A stretch of DNA of 61,263 bases from Streptomyces sp. YIM 130001 (lineage in GTDB: Bacteria; Actinomycetota; Actinomycetes; Streptomycetales; Streptomycetaceae): the NCBI RefSeq assembly GCF_003574445.1, contig NZ_KZ984567.1, positions 1 to 61,263 of the forward strand, read 5' to 3'. Positions 25,961 through 35,104 of the stretch are shown piece after piece. Both the position numbers and the translations under genes were made by a program. Each line of letters opens with the position of its first letter. The first letter of the stretch is position 1. The notes under the pieces were generated by a model. It searched no databases and was not told where the DNA came from. It saw nothing but the letters and a program-made list of their open reading frames with translations.

Positions 25961-27130
25961 TAGCCAACTCCTCGTCCCCTGCTTCGTCGGTGATGAACTC
26001 CTCTTCCAGGGCGTCGAGTTCCTCGTCGCCCTGTTGACCGTCGTCCGTACGGCCTGGGGCTGCCATCCGAGCCGTAACCGCTCCTGCAGCACGCCAGCTC
26101 GCCTTCCTGACGGAAGCGTACTGACGTCAACTGCCGTGTGTCGGACAGACCCTGATGGTCCATCAAGGCGTACTGGCCGCCCACAACTCGCCCTACTTGA
26201 CTGAGTACATCGAGGGCGGTCGCGTGACCCCGCCGACGCGCAAGGTGTGCCCCGTCGGGGACGTGGCGGCCGCCTGATCGTCGCGGACGAGCGACGACGC
26301 CCGGCGGTCTGCGTGCTCCGGCGGCTGCGATCGATCCCTTCCCCCCTGCATGCCGCGACGCCGGCGGTGGTTCCTGTGCTGTCACGACGTGTACTGCCAG
26401 GTCCGGCCACCGGGGAGCCGTTTCGGGCGACGGGACGGCTCGGCGCAGGCGGCCAGGCCGGCCGAGCGGCCTCCTCCTCCCCCGCGAGTAGTCGCACCTC
26501 GCCCAGCCGGTCGGATGCCCGGGGGCAGGGTGCATCCATCGGCCCGGTTGCCGGCGAAGTGGTTACGTGGACGGTCGCCGCCGTCCGGTGCCTTCGGCGG
26601 GAGACCTGTATGCGCGCTACGACGACAGAGACCAACCCCGCACCTGTCGAGTGCCCGCCGAGCAAACCTGCCGCCCTCGCATCCCGCGGGCTCGGGCGTG
26701 CAGCTCCGTTGCTACGACGTCCGCGCACCCCACCGACGAAGGGCGGCGGTGTCGTCCGGATCTTCGTGCGCGATGCCCCGGCTCGGGCCGCGGGTTGGTG
26801 GCCGTCCGGTTCGCATGCGGTCTTCTGCACGCCGGAACCGCTCCCGGGCCGCCAACGGTGCGGATTCCCCGTATGGAGCAACCAGATGCGCCCAGTGCCC
26901 CGCCCGGTCATCGAGCATGTGCTCCGCTACCCCGCGGCGTCAGGGGCCGTCGACAGCGGCGGTGAAGCCGGTGCCGAGGCGGGGAGCCCGACGGGAAGTG
27001 GCGGCGGCAACGCGCGGATTTTGTCGGCTCGTCGTGGTAGCGGATGCCGTGAGCGCGCCGGGCACGGTCGCGCCGGTGCAGCCATGATCGGACGCAATAG
27101 CGGGGTGGACCGCCCGCGCGGAAGGAGTGC
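25961..27130. other. Degenerate region without an intact gene
   Basis: Apart from the coding-like minus-strand segment at about 26240..25990, I see no supported gene. Long open frames on both strands are Arg/Pro-rich shadows of GC-rich sequence. Confidence 0.45.
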
Positions 27131-27135
27131 ACGTG

Positions 27136-28698
27136 GTGACCACTGACAAACAGCAGAACGGCGAACGCCGGCACTGCCTGGTCACCGGAGCCTCCGGATA
27201 CATCGGTGGTCGCCTGGTGCCGGAACTGCTGGATGCCGGCCACCGCGTCCGCTGTCTGGTCCGTACACCCGACAAGCTCCGTGATCATCCCTGGTCGCAG
27301 GAGACCGACATCGTCCGCGGCGATGTCACGGACGCCGACTCCGTCGGCGACGCGCTGCGCGGGATCGAGGTCGCGTACTACCTGGTGCACACGCTCGGAA
27401 CCGGCTCCGCCTTCGAGGAGACCGACCGTCGCGCCGCTCGCATCTTCGCCGAGCAGGCGCACGCCGCCGGAGTGCAGCGGATCGTCTATCTCGGCGGGCT
27501 CACCCCGAGGGGCGTGGACGAGCGCTCCCTCTCCCCGCATCTGCGCTCCAGGGCAGAGGTGGGGCGGGTCTTCCTCGACGGCCCGGTGCCGGCCACGGTG
27601 CTACGGGCGGCCGTCGTCATCGGCTCGGGGTCCGCGTCGTTCGAGATGCTGCGCTATCTCACCGAGCGTCTGCCGGTGATGGTGACTCCCAGCTGGGTGC
27701 ACACCCGGACCCAACCGGTCGGGATCCGGGATGTGCTGCGATATCTCGTGGGTGCGGCCGCCATGCCGGCCGAGGTCGACCGGGCCTTCGACATCGGTGG
27801 GCCGGACGTTCTGACGTACCGGGAAATGATGCGCCGCTACGCCGTCGTCGCCGGGCTGCGTCGGCGGCTCATCGTTCCGGTTCCGGTGCTCACCCCGCGG
27901 CTCTCGAGCCACTGGGTCGGGCTGATCACGCCGGTACCCGCGTCCATCGCCCGGCCGCTGACCGAGTCCCTGCGCCACGAGGTCGTGTGCCATGAGCGCG
28001 ACATCGCCCGGTACGTGCCCGACCTTCCGGGCCGGCCGCTCCCCTTCGACGAGGCCCTTGCCCTGGCGCTGCGCAAGGTCAGGGACGCTCAGGTGACCAC
28101 CCGTTGGTCGTCCGCCGCCGTGCCCGGCGCCCCCAGCGACCCTCTCCCCACCGACCCCGACTGGGCCGGCGGCAGCCTCTATGAGGACAATCGCGAATTG
28201 TGCGTCGACGCGTCCCGCGCGTCGCTGTGGAAGGTCGTGGAGGGCATCGGCGGCGACAACGGCTGGTACTCCTTCCCCCTCGCCTGGGCGGTCCGGGGTT
28301 GGCTGGACCGGTTCGTCGGCGGCGTCGGGCTGCGCCGCGGGCGGCGCGACGCCGAGCGCCTGCGGGTCGGTGACTCGCTGGACTTCTGGCGGGTCGAGGA
28401 GATCGAGCCGGGGCGTCTGCTGCGGCTGCGTGCCGAGATGCGGTTGCCTGGCCTCGCGTGGCTGGAGATGTACGCCGAAACGGACCCCGACGGTCGCACC
28501 CGTTACCGGCAAAGGGCGCTGTTTCATCCGCGCGGGCTGCTGGGCCACGCCTACTGGTGGAGCGTCTCGCCGTTCCACGCCGTCGTCTTCGGCGGTATGG
28601 CACGCAACATCGCCCAGGCCGCCACCAAGGGCATGAGCGCGCACGGGCGGGCACCGCGCCCTGGACGCACTCGGCCAGGAAAGAGCGCCCGCCATTAG
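27136..28698 (+). CDS. SDR-family protein with C-terminal DUF2867 domain
   Basis: About 520 residues. The N-terminal Rossmann domain shows VTGASGYIGGRLVPELLDAG (NAD(P) binding) and continues as an atypical extended SDR to about residue 310. The C-terminal half, from DWAGGSLYEDNRELCVDASR to the end, is a DUF2867/START-like domain. Proteins with this fusion accompany light-induced carotenoid genes in Streptomyces, but their reaction is unknown to me. An AAGGAG site at 27122 best serves GTG 27136; GTG 27133 is also possible. The photolyase gene follows after 39 bp, which suggests co-expression. Confidence 0.8.
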   Translation: MTTDKQQNGERRHCLVTGASGYIGGRLVPELLDAGHRVRCLVRTPDKLRDHPWSQETDIVRGDVTDADSVGDALRGIEVAYYLVHTLGTGSAFEETDRRAARIFAEQAHAAGVQRIVYLGGLTPRGVDERSLSPHLRSRAEVGRVFLDGPVPATVLRAAVVIGSGSASFEMLRYLTERLPVMVTPSWVHTRTQPVGIRDVLRYLVGAAAMPAEVDRAFDIGGPDVLTYREMMRRYAVVAGLRRRLIVPVPVLTPRLSSHWVGLITPVPASIARPLTESLRHEVVCHERDIARYVPDLPGRPLPFDEALALALRKVRDAQVTTRWSSAAVPGAPSDPLPTDPDWAGGSLYEDNRELCVDASRASLWKVVEGIGGDNGWYSFPLAWAVRGWLDRFVGGVGLRRGRRDAERLRVGDSLDFWRVEEIEPGRLLRLRAEMRLPGLAWLEMYAETDPDGRTRYRQRALFHPRGLLGHAYWWSVSPFHAVVFGGMARNIAQAATKGMSAHGRAPRPGRTRPGKSARH

Positions 28699-28737
28699 TG
28701 CGCACCGCAATCCACAACGCTTCCCACGGAGAGACAC

Positions 28738-30111
28738 ATGACCTGCGCGGTCGTCCTGTTCACCTCGGATCTGCGCCTCCACGACCATCCCCCGTTGCGT
28801 GCCGCACTCGCGGCGGCCGACGAGGTGATTCCGCTGTTCGTCCGCGACCCCGGTGTACACGCCTCGGGTTTCGACGCCCCCAACCGCAGCGCGTTCCTTG
28901 CCGACTGCCTGGCGGATCTGGATGCCTCGCTGCGGCACCGCGGTGGTCGACTGGTCGTGCGCAGCGGTCCGGTCGCCCGGGAGGTCGGCGCGGTCGCAAA
29001 CGACTGCGGGGCCGCGGAGGTCCACATGGCCGCAGGAGTGTCGGGCTACGGCCGGCGCAGAGAGGAACAACTGCGCGAACACCTCGACGCCCGTGGGGTG
29101 GCGCTCCATGTGCACGACAGTGTGGTCACCGCTGTCGCACCGGGCCACCTGACACCGTCCGGATCCGACCACTACGCGGTGTTCACCCCCTACTTCCGCC
29201 GCTGGTCCACGGAGCGGCTCCGGGACGTCTGTCCCGCGCCACGCACCGTGCACGTGCCGGAGGACGCCGGAGGGGAGCCCCTGCCCTCGCGCGATGCGCT
29301 CCGCTCTCTCTCACCGGGCCTCCCCCGCGGTGGTGAACAGGCCGGCCGAAGGCTGTTCTCCCGATGGGCACGGTCCGGGCTTTCCGAGTACGAGGATCAG
29401 CACGACGCGCTGGCCGCCGACGCGACGTCTCACCTGTCGCCGTACCTGCATTTCGGCGCTCTGTCCGCGGTGGAACTCGTGCGGCGGGCCCGCGAGCAGG
29501 GCGGGCCCGGGGCGGAGGCGTTCGTACGGCAGTTGTGCTGGCGCGACTTCCACCATCAGGTACTGGCGGCGCGGCCCGGGGCGTCCAAGTGGGATTACCG
29601 CACCCGCCACGACCGGTGGCGGGGCGAAGCGGAGGCCGCTGAGGACGTCGCCGCCTGGCGGGAGGGCCGTTCCGGCTATCCGATCGTGGACGCGGCGATG
29701 CGCCAGCTGCGCCACGAGGGATGGATGCACAACCGAGGGCGCCTGCTCGTCGCGAGCTTCCTCACCAAGACGCTGTATGTGGACTGGCGGGTCGGTGCCC
29801 GGCACTTCCTCGACCTCCTCGTCGACGGCGACATCGCCAACAATCAGCTCAACTGGCAGTGGGTCGCCGGCACCGGCACCGACACCCGCCCGCACCGTGT
29901 GCTCAACCCGGTGGTCCAGGGCAAGCGGTTCGATCCGAAAGGGACGTACGTGCGGCGCTGGGTACCGGAACTGCGCGACGTGGAGGACCGGTTCGTGCAC
30001 GAACCCTGGCGGCTTCCGGAGGAACGGCGCGCTCGCCTCCACTACCCCCCACCACTGATCGACCTCGCCGACGGACTGGCGCGCTTCAAGCACGCCCGCG
30101 GTCGCGAATGA
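28738..30111 (+). CDS. phr: Deoxyribodipyrimidine photolyase
   Basis: A 457-residue class I photolyase. The N-terminal alpha/beta antenna domain starts at VVLFTSDLRLHDHPPL. The C-terminal FAD domain contains YLHFGALS, FVRQLCWRDFHHQVL, SGYPIVDAAMRQLRHEGWMH and NRGRLLVASFLTK, and the FAD/lesion-binding segment GDIANNQLNWQWVAGTGTDT. It repairs UV-induced cyclobutane pyrimidine dimers using visible light. The start is an ATG after GGAGAG. Its place between the SDR-DUF2867 gene and crtE fits the LitR/LitS light response, in which photolyase and carotenoid genes are induced together. Confidence 0.95.
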   Translation: MTCAVVLFTSDLRLHDHPPLRAALAAADEVIPLFVRDPGVHASGFDAPNRSAFLADCLADLDASLRHRGGRLVVRSGPVAREVGAVANDCGAAEVHMAAGVSGYGRRREEQLREHLDARGVALHVHDSVVTAVAPGHLTPSGSDHYAVFTPYFRRWSTERLRDVCPAPRTVHVPEDAGGEPLPSRDALRSLSPGLPRGGEQAGRRLFSRWARSGLSEYEDQHDALAADATSHLSPYLHFGALSAVELVRRAREQGGPGAEAFVRQLCWRDFHHQVLAARPGASKWDYRTRHDRWRGEAEAAEDVAAWREGRSGYPIVDAAMRQLRHEGWMHNRGRLLVASFLTKTLYVDWRVGARHFLDLLVDGDIANNQLNWQWVAGTGTDTRPHRVLNPVVQGKRFDPKGTYVRRWVPELRDVEDRFVHEPWRLPEERRARLHYPPPLIDLADGLARFKHARGRE

Positions 30112-30389
30112 CAAGGGACGGGCGCGCCATGCAGTGGCTTCTCGCGTCGTGGGCCGACTGGCGGAGCCGTGATCCGCCGCGGCGGGCGGACTCCTGCCGA
30201 GGGGCGCGGCGCGGCCGACGGATCGCGACGCTCCTTGCGGCAGGGAGGGCGCACCGCCATGACGCTGCACATGGCGGGCCGCCGGAGTGAGCCTCCGGAG
30301 GTCCGCGACGCCGGACAGGGATCAGCGCATCCAGACAGGGGCACCCGGCCGAAGCAATGGAGTTGCAGGAGAGCGAGAAAGGGTTGTGC

Positions 30390-31532
30390 ATGCTGGGACT
30401 ACGGCTCACCGTGACCGAACCCGTCAGGCCGGTCGACGGCCCGCTCACCGGCCGTGACGCGGCCCGGGCGGTGGAGGCGGAGCTCGAGCGCATCCTCGAC
30501 GAGGGGATGAGGCACGCCCGCGCGGTGGACCCGGTGTTCGCCCGCGACGTCGCTGACCGTGTCGCTTCTTTGGTCCTGCACGGCGGAAAGCGCCTGCGCA
30601 CGGCGTTCGCGTGGTGCGGATGGCGTGCCTCCGGCGGATCGGGGGACGCCAGGGCCGTCCTGCGCACCGGTGCTGCCCTCGAACTCGTCCAGGCCTGCGC
30701 GCTCATCCACGACGACGTGATGGACGGATCGCCGGTACGTCGCGGCGCGCCGGCCGTGCACGTACAAATGGCGCGCATGCACCAGGCCGACCGTATGACG
30801 GGGCCGCCCGAGACGTTCGCGACCTCGGCGGCCATACTCGCCGGAGATCTGGCCCTGGCCTGGGCGGACGACCTGTTGACCGAGACGGCGCTGGGTTCGC
30901 CGCACGGCCTGGACCTGCTCCGCGAGTGGCAGGCCATGCGGACCGAGATGGTCGCCGGACAGTACCGGGACATTCGCGCGCAGGCCACGGGCGCGTCCGG
31001 CGTCGACGAGGCGGTCGTCATCGCCACCCTCAAGAGCGCCTTGTACACGGTCGAGCGACCGCTCACGTTGGGTGCGTCCCTGGCCGGCGCGGACAGCGCT
31101 GCGCTGAACGCGCTGCGCTCCGCGGGGCGTTGTGCCGGCCTCGCGTTCCAACTCCGCGACGACGTGCTCGGCACTTTCGGTGACCCGGACCTGACCGGCA
31201 AGCCGGTCGACGACGACCTCCGCACCCGCAAGCTCACTTACCTGCTCGCCGTCGGCTCCCGGCTGGCCGAATCCTCCGGTGACGAAGAGGCCGCGGAACT
31301 GCTCGCCCCGGGTTCGCCCTCCGTATCCGACGAGACGGTGCGCCGGATGCGTACGGCACTGGAGCGGACGGGAGCCCGGTCCGTCGTCGAGTCGGAGATC
31401 GCTGAGCTCGCCGCGACGAGCCTGCGGCACTTCGATCGGACCGGCGCCACCCCTGCGCTGCGACGGGAGTACGCGGCACTGGTCGAGATGGCCTCCGGCG
31501 TCGCGCCACGTCCGACCGGGGAGGCGGCGTGA
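30390..31532 (+). CDS. crtE: Geranylgeranyl diphosphate synthase
   Basis: A 380-residue trans-prenyltransferase. The first Asp-rich motif is CALIHDDVMDGSP, the second is FQLRDDVLGTFGD, and LVLHGGKRLRTAFAW is the substrate-binding GKRxR block. It makes GGPP from IPP and DMAPP/FPP. ATG 30390 follows AAAGGG at suitable spacing; an ATG at 30357 would add 11 residues. It is the first gene of crtE-crtI-crtB-Rieske, joined by 4-bp overlaps. The 278-bp gap upstream should contain its light-induced promoter, which I could not define. Confidence 0.92.
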   Translation: MLGLRLTVTEPVRPVDGPLTGRDAARAVEAELERILDEGMRHARAVDPVFARDVADRVASLVLHGGKRLRTAFAWCGWRASGGSGDARAVLRTGAALELVQACALIHDDVMDGSPVRRGAPAVHVQMARMHQADRMTGPPETFATSAAILAGDLALAWADDLLTETALGSPHGLDLLREWQAMRTEMVAGQYRDIRAQATGASGVDEAVVIATLKSALYTVERPLTLGASLAGADSAALNALRSAGRCAGLAFQLRDDVLGTFGDPDLTGKPVDDDLRTRKLTYLLAVGSRLAESSGDEEAAELLAPGSPSVSDETVRRMRTALERTGARSVVESEIAELAATSLRHFDRTGATPALRREYAALVEMASGVAPRPTGEAA

Positions 31533-33079
31533 GGACCGTTCCGGGTGTCACGGACCACGTGGTCGTGGTGGGCGCCGGGCTTTCCGGTCTGGCCTGTGCT
31601 CTGCATCTGCGGGGTGCCGGCCGCCGCGTGACGGTCGTCGAACGGGACGACGGCCCGGGCGGCCGGGCGGGCCGCGCTCGCCTGGGCGGCTACGAACTCG
31701 ACACGGGACCCACGGTCCTGACGATGCCGCACCTGGCGGACGAGGCGTTCGCAGCCGTGGGCGACCGCCTCGACCGCCATGTCGAGCTGACCGCCCTGCA
31801 TCCCGCCTACCGAGCCTGCTTCGCGGACGGCAGCTCGCTCGACGTGCATACCGACGGCGAGGCCATGGAGGCCGAGGTCAGGCGGTTCGCCGGACCGTCC
31901 GAGGCCGCCGGCTACCGCGAACTGCGTACGTGGCTGCAGCAGTTGTACCGGGCTCAGATGCGGCGGTTCATCGACACGAACTTCGACTCGCCCTTCCAGT
32001 TGCTGCACCCTGATCTGGCCCGGCTGGCGGCACTGGGCGGCTTTGGCCGTCTGGACCGGCGGATCGGCCGCTTCCTCACCGACTCCCGTCTGCGCCGGGT
32101 CTTCTCCTTCCAGGCTCTGTACGCCGGCGTCGCCCCGGCCAGGGCACTCGCGGCGTACGCGGTGATCGCCTATATGGACACCGTGGCCGGCGTCTGGTTC
32201 CCCAAGGGCGGCATGCACGCGCTGCCCCGTGGCATGGCGGACGCGGCGGCCGCCGCGGGGGTCGAGTTCCGCTGGTCGAGCGAGGTGACCGCGATGGAGC
32301 GGTCGGGGGGCCGCGTCGGTGCCGTCCAGCTGGCCTCCGGCGAACGCGTTCCCTGTGACGCCGTGGTCCTGACGTCCGAACTGCCCGCTGCACACCGGCT
32401 CCTGGGACGAGCGCCCCAGCGCCCCGTACGGCTGCGCCACTCACCGTCCGCCGTGGTCCTGCATGCCGGTACGGACCGCACCTGGCCCGGACTGGCCCAC
32501 CACACCCTGTCGTTCGGAGCCGCCTGGGAGCGCACCTTCGAGGAACTCACCCGCACCGGCGAGTTGATGAGCGACCCGTCTCTGCTGATCACTCGGCCGA
32601 CCGCGCATGATCCGGGCTTGGCTCCGCCGGGCAGGCATCTGCACTACATCCTGGCGCCCTGCCCGAACACCGAGTTGGGCCCCTCGGGTGCTCAGTGGCG
32701 CGATCTGGGGCCGCGCTATCGCGACAGCCTGGTGCGCGAGCTGGAGCGCCGCGGGCTCGACGGGTTCGCGGCCAGTGTGCAGGAGGAACTGCTGGTGACT
32801 CCGCTGGACTGGGCGGCGCAGGGGCATACGGCGGGCAGCCCCTTCTCGGTGTCCCACACCTTCGCTCAGACGGGTCCGTTCCGCCCGCGCAACATGGTCC
32901 GCGGGCTGGAGAACGTGGTGCTGGCGGGCTGCGGCACCACCCCCGGTGTCGGTGTGCCGACGGTGCTCATCAGCGGCAAGCTCGCAGCAGCACGCGTCAC
33001 GGGTGGGGCTCCCGTCGAGCGTCGGGTGCGGGCGCGTCCGGCAGCGCGCGGTGCCATCGACCGCGGAGGACTCTCATGA
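31529..33079 (+). CDS. crtI: Phytoene desaturase
   Basis: A 516-residue CrtI-type flavoprotein. It starts with the dinucleotide-binding fold DHVVVVGAGLSGLACALHL and ERDDGPGGRAGRARL. The C terminus carries LAGCGTTPGVGVPTVLISGK, the conserved carotenoid-desaturase signature that closes the FAD site. It converts phytoene to lycopene. The GTG start overlaps the crtE stop (GTGA), and its own stop overlaps the crtB start (ATGA). Confidence 0.93.
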   Translation: MRTVPGVTDHVVVVGAGLSGLACALHLRGAGRRVTVVERDDGPGGRAGRARLGGYELDTGPTVLTMPHLADEAFAAVGDRLDRHVELTALHPAYRACFADGSSLDVHTDGEAMEAEVRRFAGPSEAAGYRELRTWLQQLYRAQMRRFIDTNFDSPFQLLHPDLARLAALGGFGRLDRRIGRFLTDSRLRRVFSFQALYAGVAPARALAAYAVIAYMDTVAGVWFPKGGMHALPRGMADAAAAAGVEFRWSSEVTAMERSGGRVGAVQLASGERVPCDAVVLTSELPAAHRLLGRAPQRPVRLRHSPSAVVLHAGTDRTWPGLAHHTLSFGAAWERTFEELTRTGELMSDPSLLITRPTAHDPGLAPPGRHLHYILAPCPNTELGPSGAQWRDLGPRYRDSLVRELERRGLDGFAASVQEELLVTPLDWAAQGHTAGSPFSVSHTFAQTGPFRPRNMVRGLENVVLAGCGTTPGVGVPTVLISGKLAAARVTGGAPVERRVRARPAARGAIDRGGLS

Positions 33080-34074
33080 CCCGTCGTGAACTGGATGCGG
33101 CAGGCATCACCGATCCCGCGCTGCGTGCCGCCTACGCCGAGTGCCGCAGACTCAACGCCCTCCACGGCAAGAGCTACTTCCTGGCCACCCGGCTGCTTCC
33201 CGTGGAGCGCAGACCCGCCGTGCACGCTCTGTACGGCTTCGCCCGTTGGGCCGACGACATCGTGGACGAAATCGACCGGAGCCGATCCCTCGAGCAACGC
33301 GACCATCTGCTGCGGCGTCTGGAGAGCGACCTCGCGTACGGGCTGCGCACCGGAGCGGGTGAGGAGCCGGTCGTCAGGGCGGTCGCCGACACCGCCGCCC
33401 GGTACGACATCGGACACTCGCTGTTCGCGGACTTCCTGGCCTCGATGCGCAGTGACCTGCACGTCACGGACTACCCGACCTACGCCGACCTGCGGGGCTA
33501 CATGCACGGCTCGGCCGAGGTGATCGGGCTGCAGATGCTGCCCGTCCTCGGAACCGTCGTCCCCCGCGAGGAGGCGGCACCGCACGCGGCGGCACTCGGG
33601 GTGGCCTTCCAGCTCACCAACTTCTTGCGGGATGTCGGCGAGGACCTGGACCGCGGCCGCGTCTACCTCCCTGCCGATCTGCTCGCCGCGCACGGCGTGG
33701 ACCGGCCGCTGCTGGAGTGGAGCCGCCGCACGGGCCGTACCGACCGGCGCATCTCCGCGGCCTTCGCGGCCGCGGAGAACCTGACGAGGAGGGTGTATCT
33801 GACCGCGGAAGCAGGCATCCCCATGCTCGACCCACAAACGCGCCCCTGCATTCGCACCGCGTTCACTCTCTACGGAGGGATCCTCGACGCCATCGCGGAT
33901 CAGGGGTACCCGGTCCTGCAACGCCGTGCGGTGGTCTCCCGCGGGCGGCGCGCAGCGACGGCAGCGGCCGGAGTCGCCCAGATCGCCCGCGCACGATGGC
34001 GTGCCGCCCGCATCGAGCGTCGTGCGCACCGCACCGCCGTCGCCCCGCTCCGGTGGAAGGGACCAGTCAAGTGA
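33076..34074 (+). CDS. crtB: Phytoene synthase
   Basis: A 332-residue head-to-head prenyl synthase. The two Asp-rich motifs are GFARWADDIVDEIDRS and LTNFLRDVGEDLDRGRVYLP. KSYFLATRLLP near the N terminus is the usual start of the domain. It condenses two GGPP to phytoene. It is translationally coupled to crtI upstream and to the Rieske gene downstream. Confidence 0.93.
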   Translation: MTRRELDAAGITDPALRAAYAECRRLNALHGKSYFLATRLLPVERRPAVHALYGFARWADDIVDEIDRSRSLEQRDHLLRRLESDLAYGLRTGAGEEPVVRAVADTAARYDIGHSLFADFLASMRSDLHVTDYPTYADLRGYMHGSAEVIGLQMLPVLGTVVPREEAAPHAAALGVAFQLTNFLRDVGEDLDRGRVYLPADLLAAHGVDRPLLEWSRRTGRTDRRISAAFAAAENLTRRVYLTAEAGIPMLDPQTRPCIRTAFTLYGGILDAIADQGYPVLQRRAVVSRGRRAATAAAGVAQIARARWRAARIERRAHRTAVAPLRWKGPVK

Positions 34075-35078
34075 GTGAGCGAGCCAACCGGGCCCGTTGG
34101 ACACCGCCCTTGCGCAGGCGACGGCGGTCGGACTGGGCGAGCCAGACACCGACGTGGCGGGAGGCCCGCCCAGCTCTGATCGCCGACGCGCTCAAGCGGG
34201 CCACTGCCCGCCCCTGCGGCAACTGGTACGTCGTCGGGGCCTCCCGCGACGTGCGCGCCGGGGGCCGACCCTGCGGCCGCACGGTGGGCGGGGTGGAGAT
34301 CGTGCTGTGGCGCACGGAGACCGGCACGCTGCATGCGGGTCCGGGGATCTGCCCGCATCTCGGTGCACCTCTGCGGGACAGCCGGGTGGTGTGCGGGACG
34401 TTGGTGTGCCATTGGCACGGACTGGCCCTGGACGGTGGGTCGTTCGGGGGGTGGAGCCCCTACCCGGTGCACGACGACGGTGTCCTGGTCTGGGTGCGGT
34501 TGGACTCGGTCGGTGGCGAAGAGCCGTCACAGCGCCCGATGGTGCCGGTGCGGCCGAAGGCGGGCGGCTCGGTGGACGCCGTGTTCACCGCCGTCGGGCG
34601 CTGCGAGCCGCAGGACGTGGTCGCCAACCGGCTCGACCCGTGGCACGGTTCCTGGTTCCACCCCTACTCCTTCGTCGACCTGACGGTGAAGCGGCCACCG
34701 GTGGGTGAGGAGGACGACGTGTTCGTCGTCGACGTCTCCTTCCGGGTGACTGACCGTCTGGTAGTGCCGGTCCAGGCGGAGTTCAGCGCTCCGGGCCCTC
34801 GTACGGTGATCATGCGCATCACTGAGGGCGAGGGCGCCACGTCGGTGGTGGAGACGCATGCCACGCCCCTGACCGGGGCGTCTGACGGTCGGCCACGGAC
34901 CGCCGTGATCGAGGCCGTCATCGCCGCTTCGGACCGCCGTGGCTTCGCGCTGGCACAGACCGTGGCGCCCGTCTTGCGACCCCTGATGCGCCGGACCGCG
35001 GGCAGGCTGTGGCGTGACGATCTCGCCTACGCGGAGCGGCGCTGGGCGCTTCGCAGCGTGGGCCGATTCCCGGGGTGA
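34071..35078 (+). CDS. Rieske [2Fe-2S] protein (DUF5914-like) of the carotenoid operon
   Basis: A 335-residue protein. The Rieske motif is complete: CPHLGAP and, 16-17 residues on, CHWHGLAL, giving two Cys and two His ligands. A C-terminal domain follows with DVVANRLDPWHGSWFHPYSF, whose His residues (WHGSWFH) could act in a mononuclear-iron or substrate site. It sits in the fourth position of the crtEIB operon, the slot called crtV in other Streptomyces. The GTG start overlaps the crtB stop (GTGA) after GGAAGGGA. A redox role in carotenoid modification is likely but not shown by the sequence. Confidence 0.8.
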   Translation: MSERANRARWTPPLRRRRRSDWASQTPTWREARPALIADALKRATARPCGNWYVVGASRDVRAGGRPCGRTVGGVEIVLWRTETGTLHAGPGICPHLGAPLRDSRVVCGTLVCHWHGLALDGGSFGGWSPYPVHDDGVLVWVRLDSVGGEEPSQRPMVPVRPKAGGSVDAVFTAVGRCEPQDVVANRLDPWHGSWFHPYSFVDLTVKRPPVGEEDDVFVVDVSFRVTDRLVVPVQAEFSAPGPRTVIMRITEGEGATSVVETHATPLTGASDGRPRTAVIEAVIAASDRRGFALAQTVAPVLRPLMRRTAGRLWRDDLAYAERRWALRSVGRFPG

Positions 35079-35102
35079 CTGCGGCGCGGAGTGTCCCGCA
35101 GT
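35078..35102. terminator. Bidirectional hairpin between convergent crt operons
   Basis: ACTGCGG at 35078 pairs with CCGCAGT at 35096..35102 across the 26-bp gap between the two convergent stop codons. It is a small GC-rich stem without U-tracts. Confidence 0.5.
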
Positions 35103-35104
35103 TC

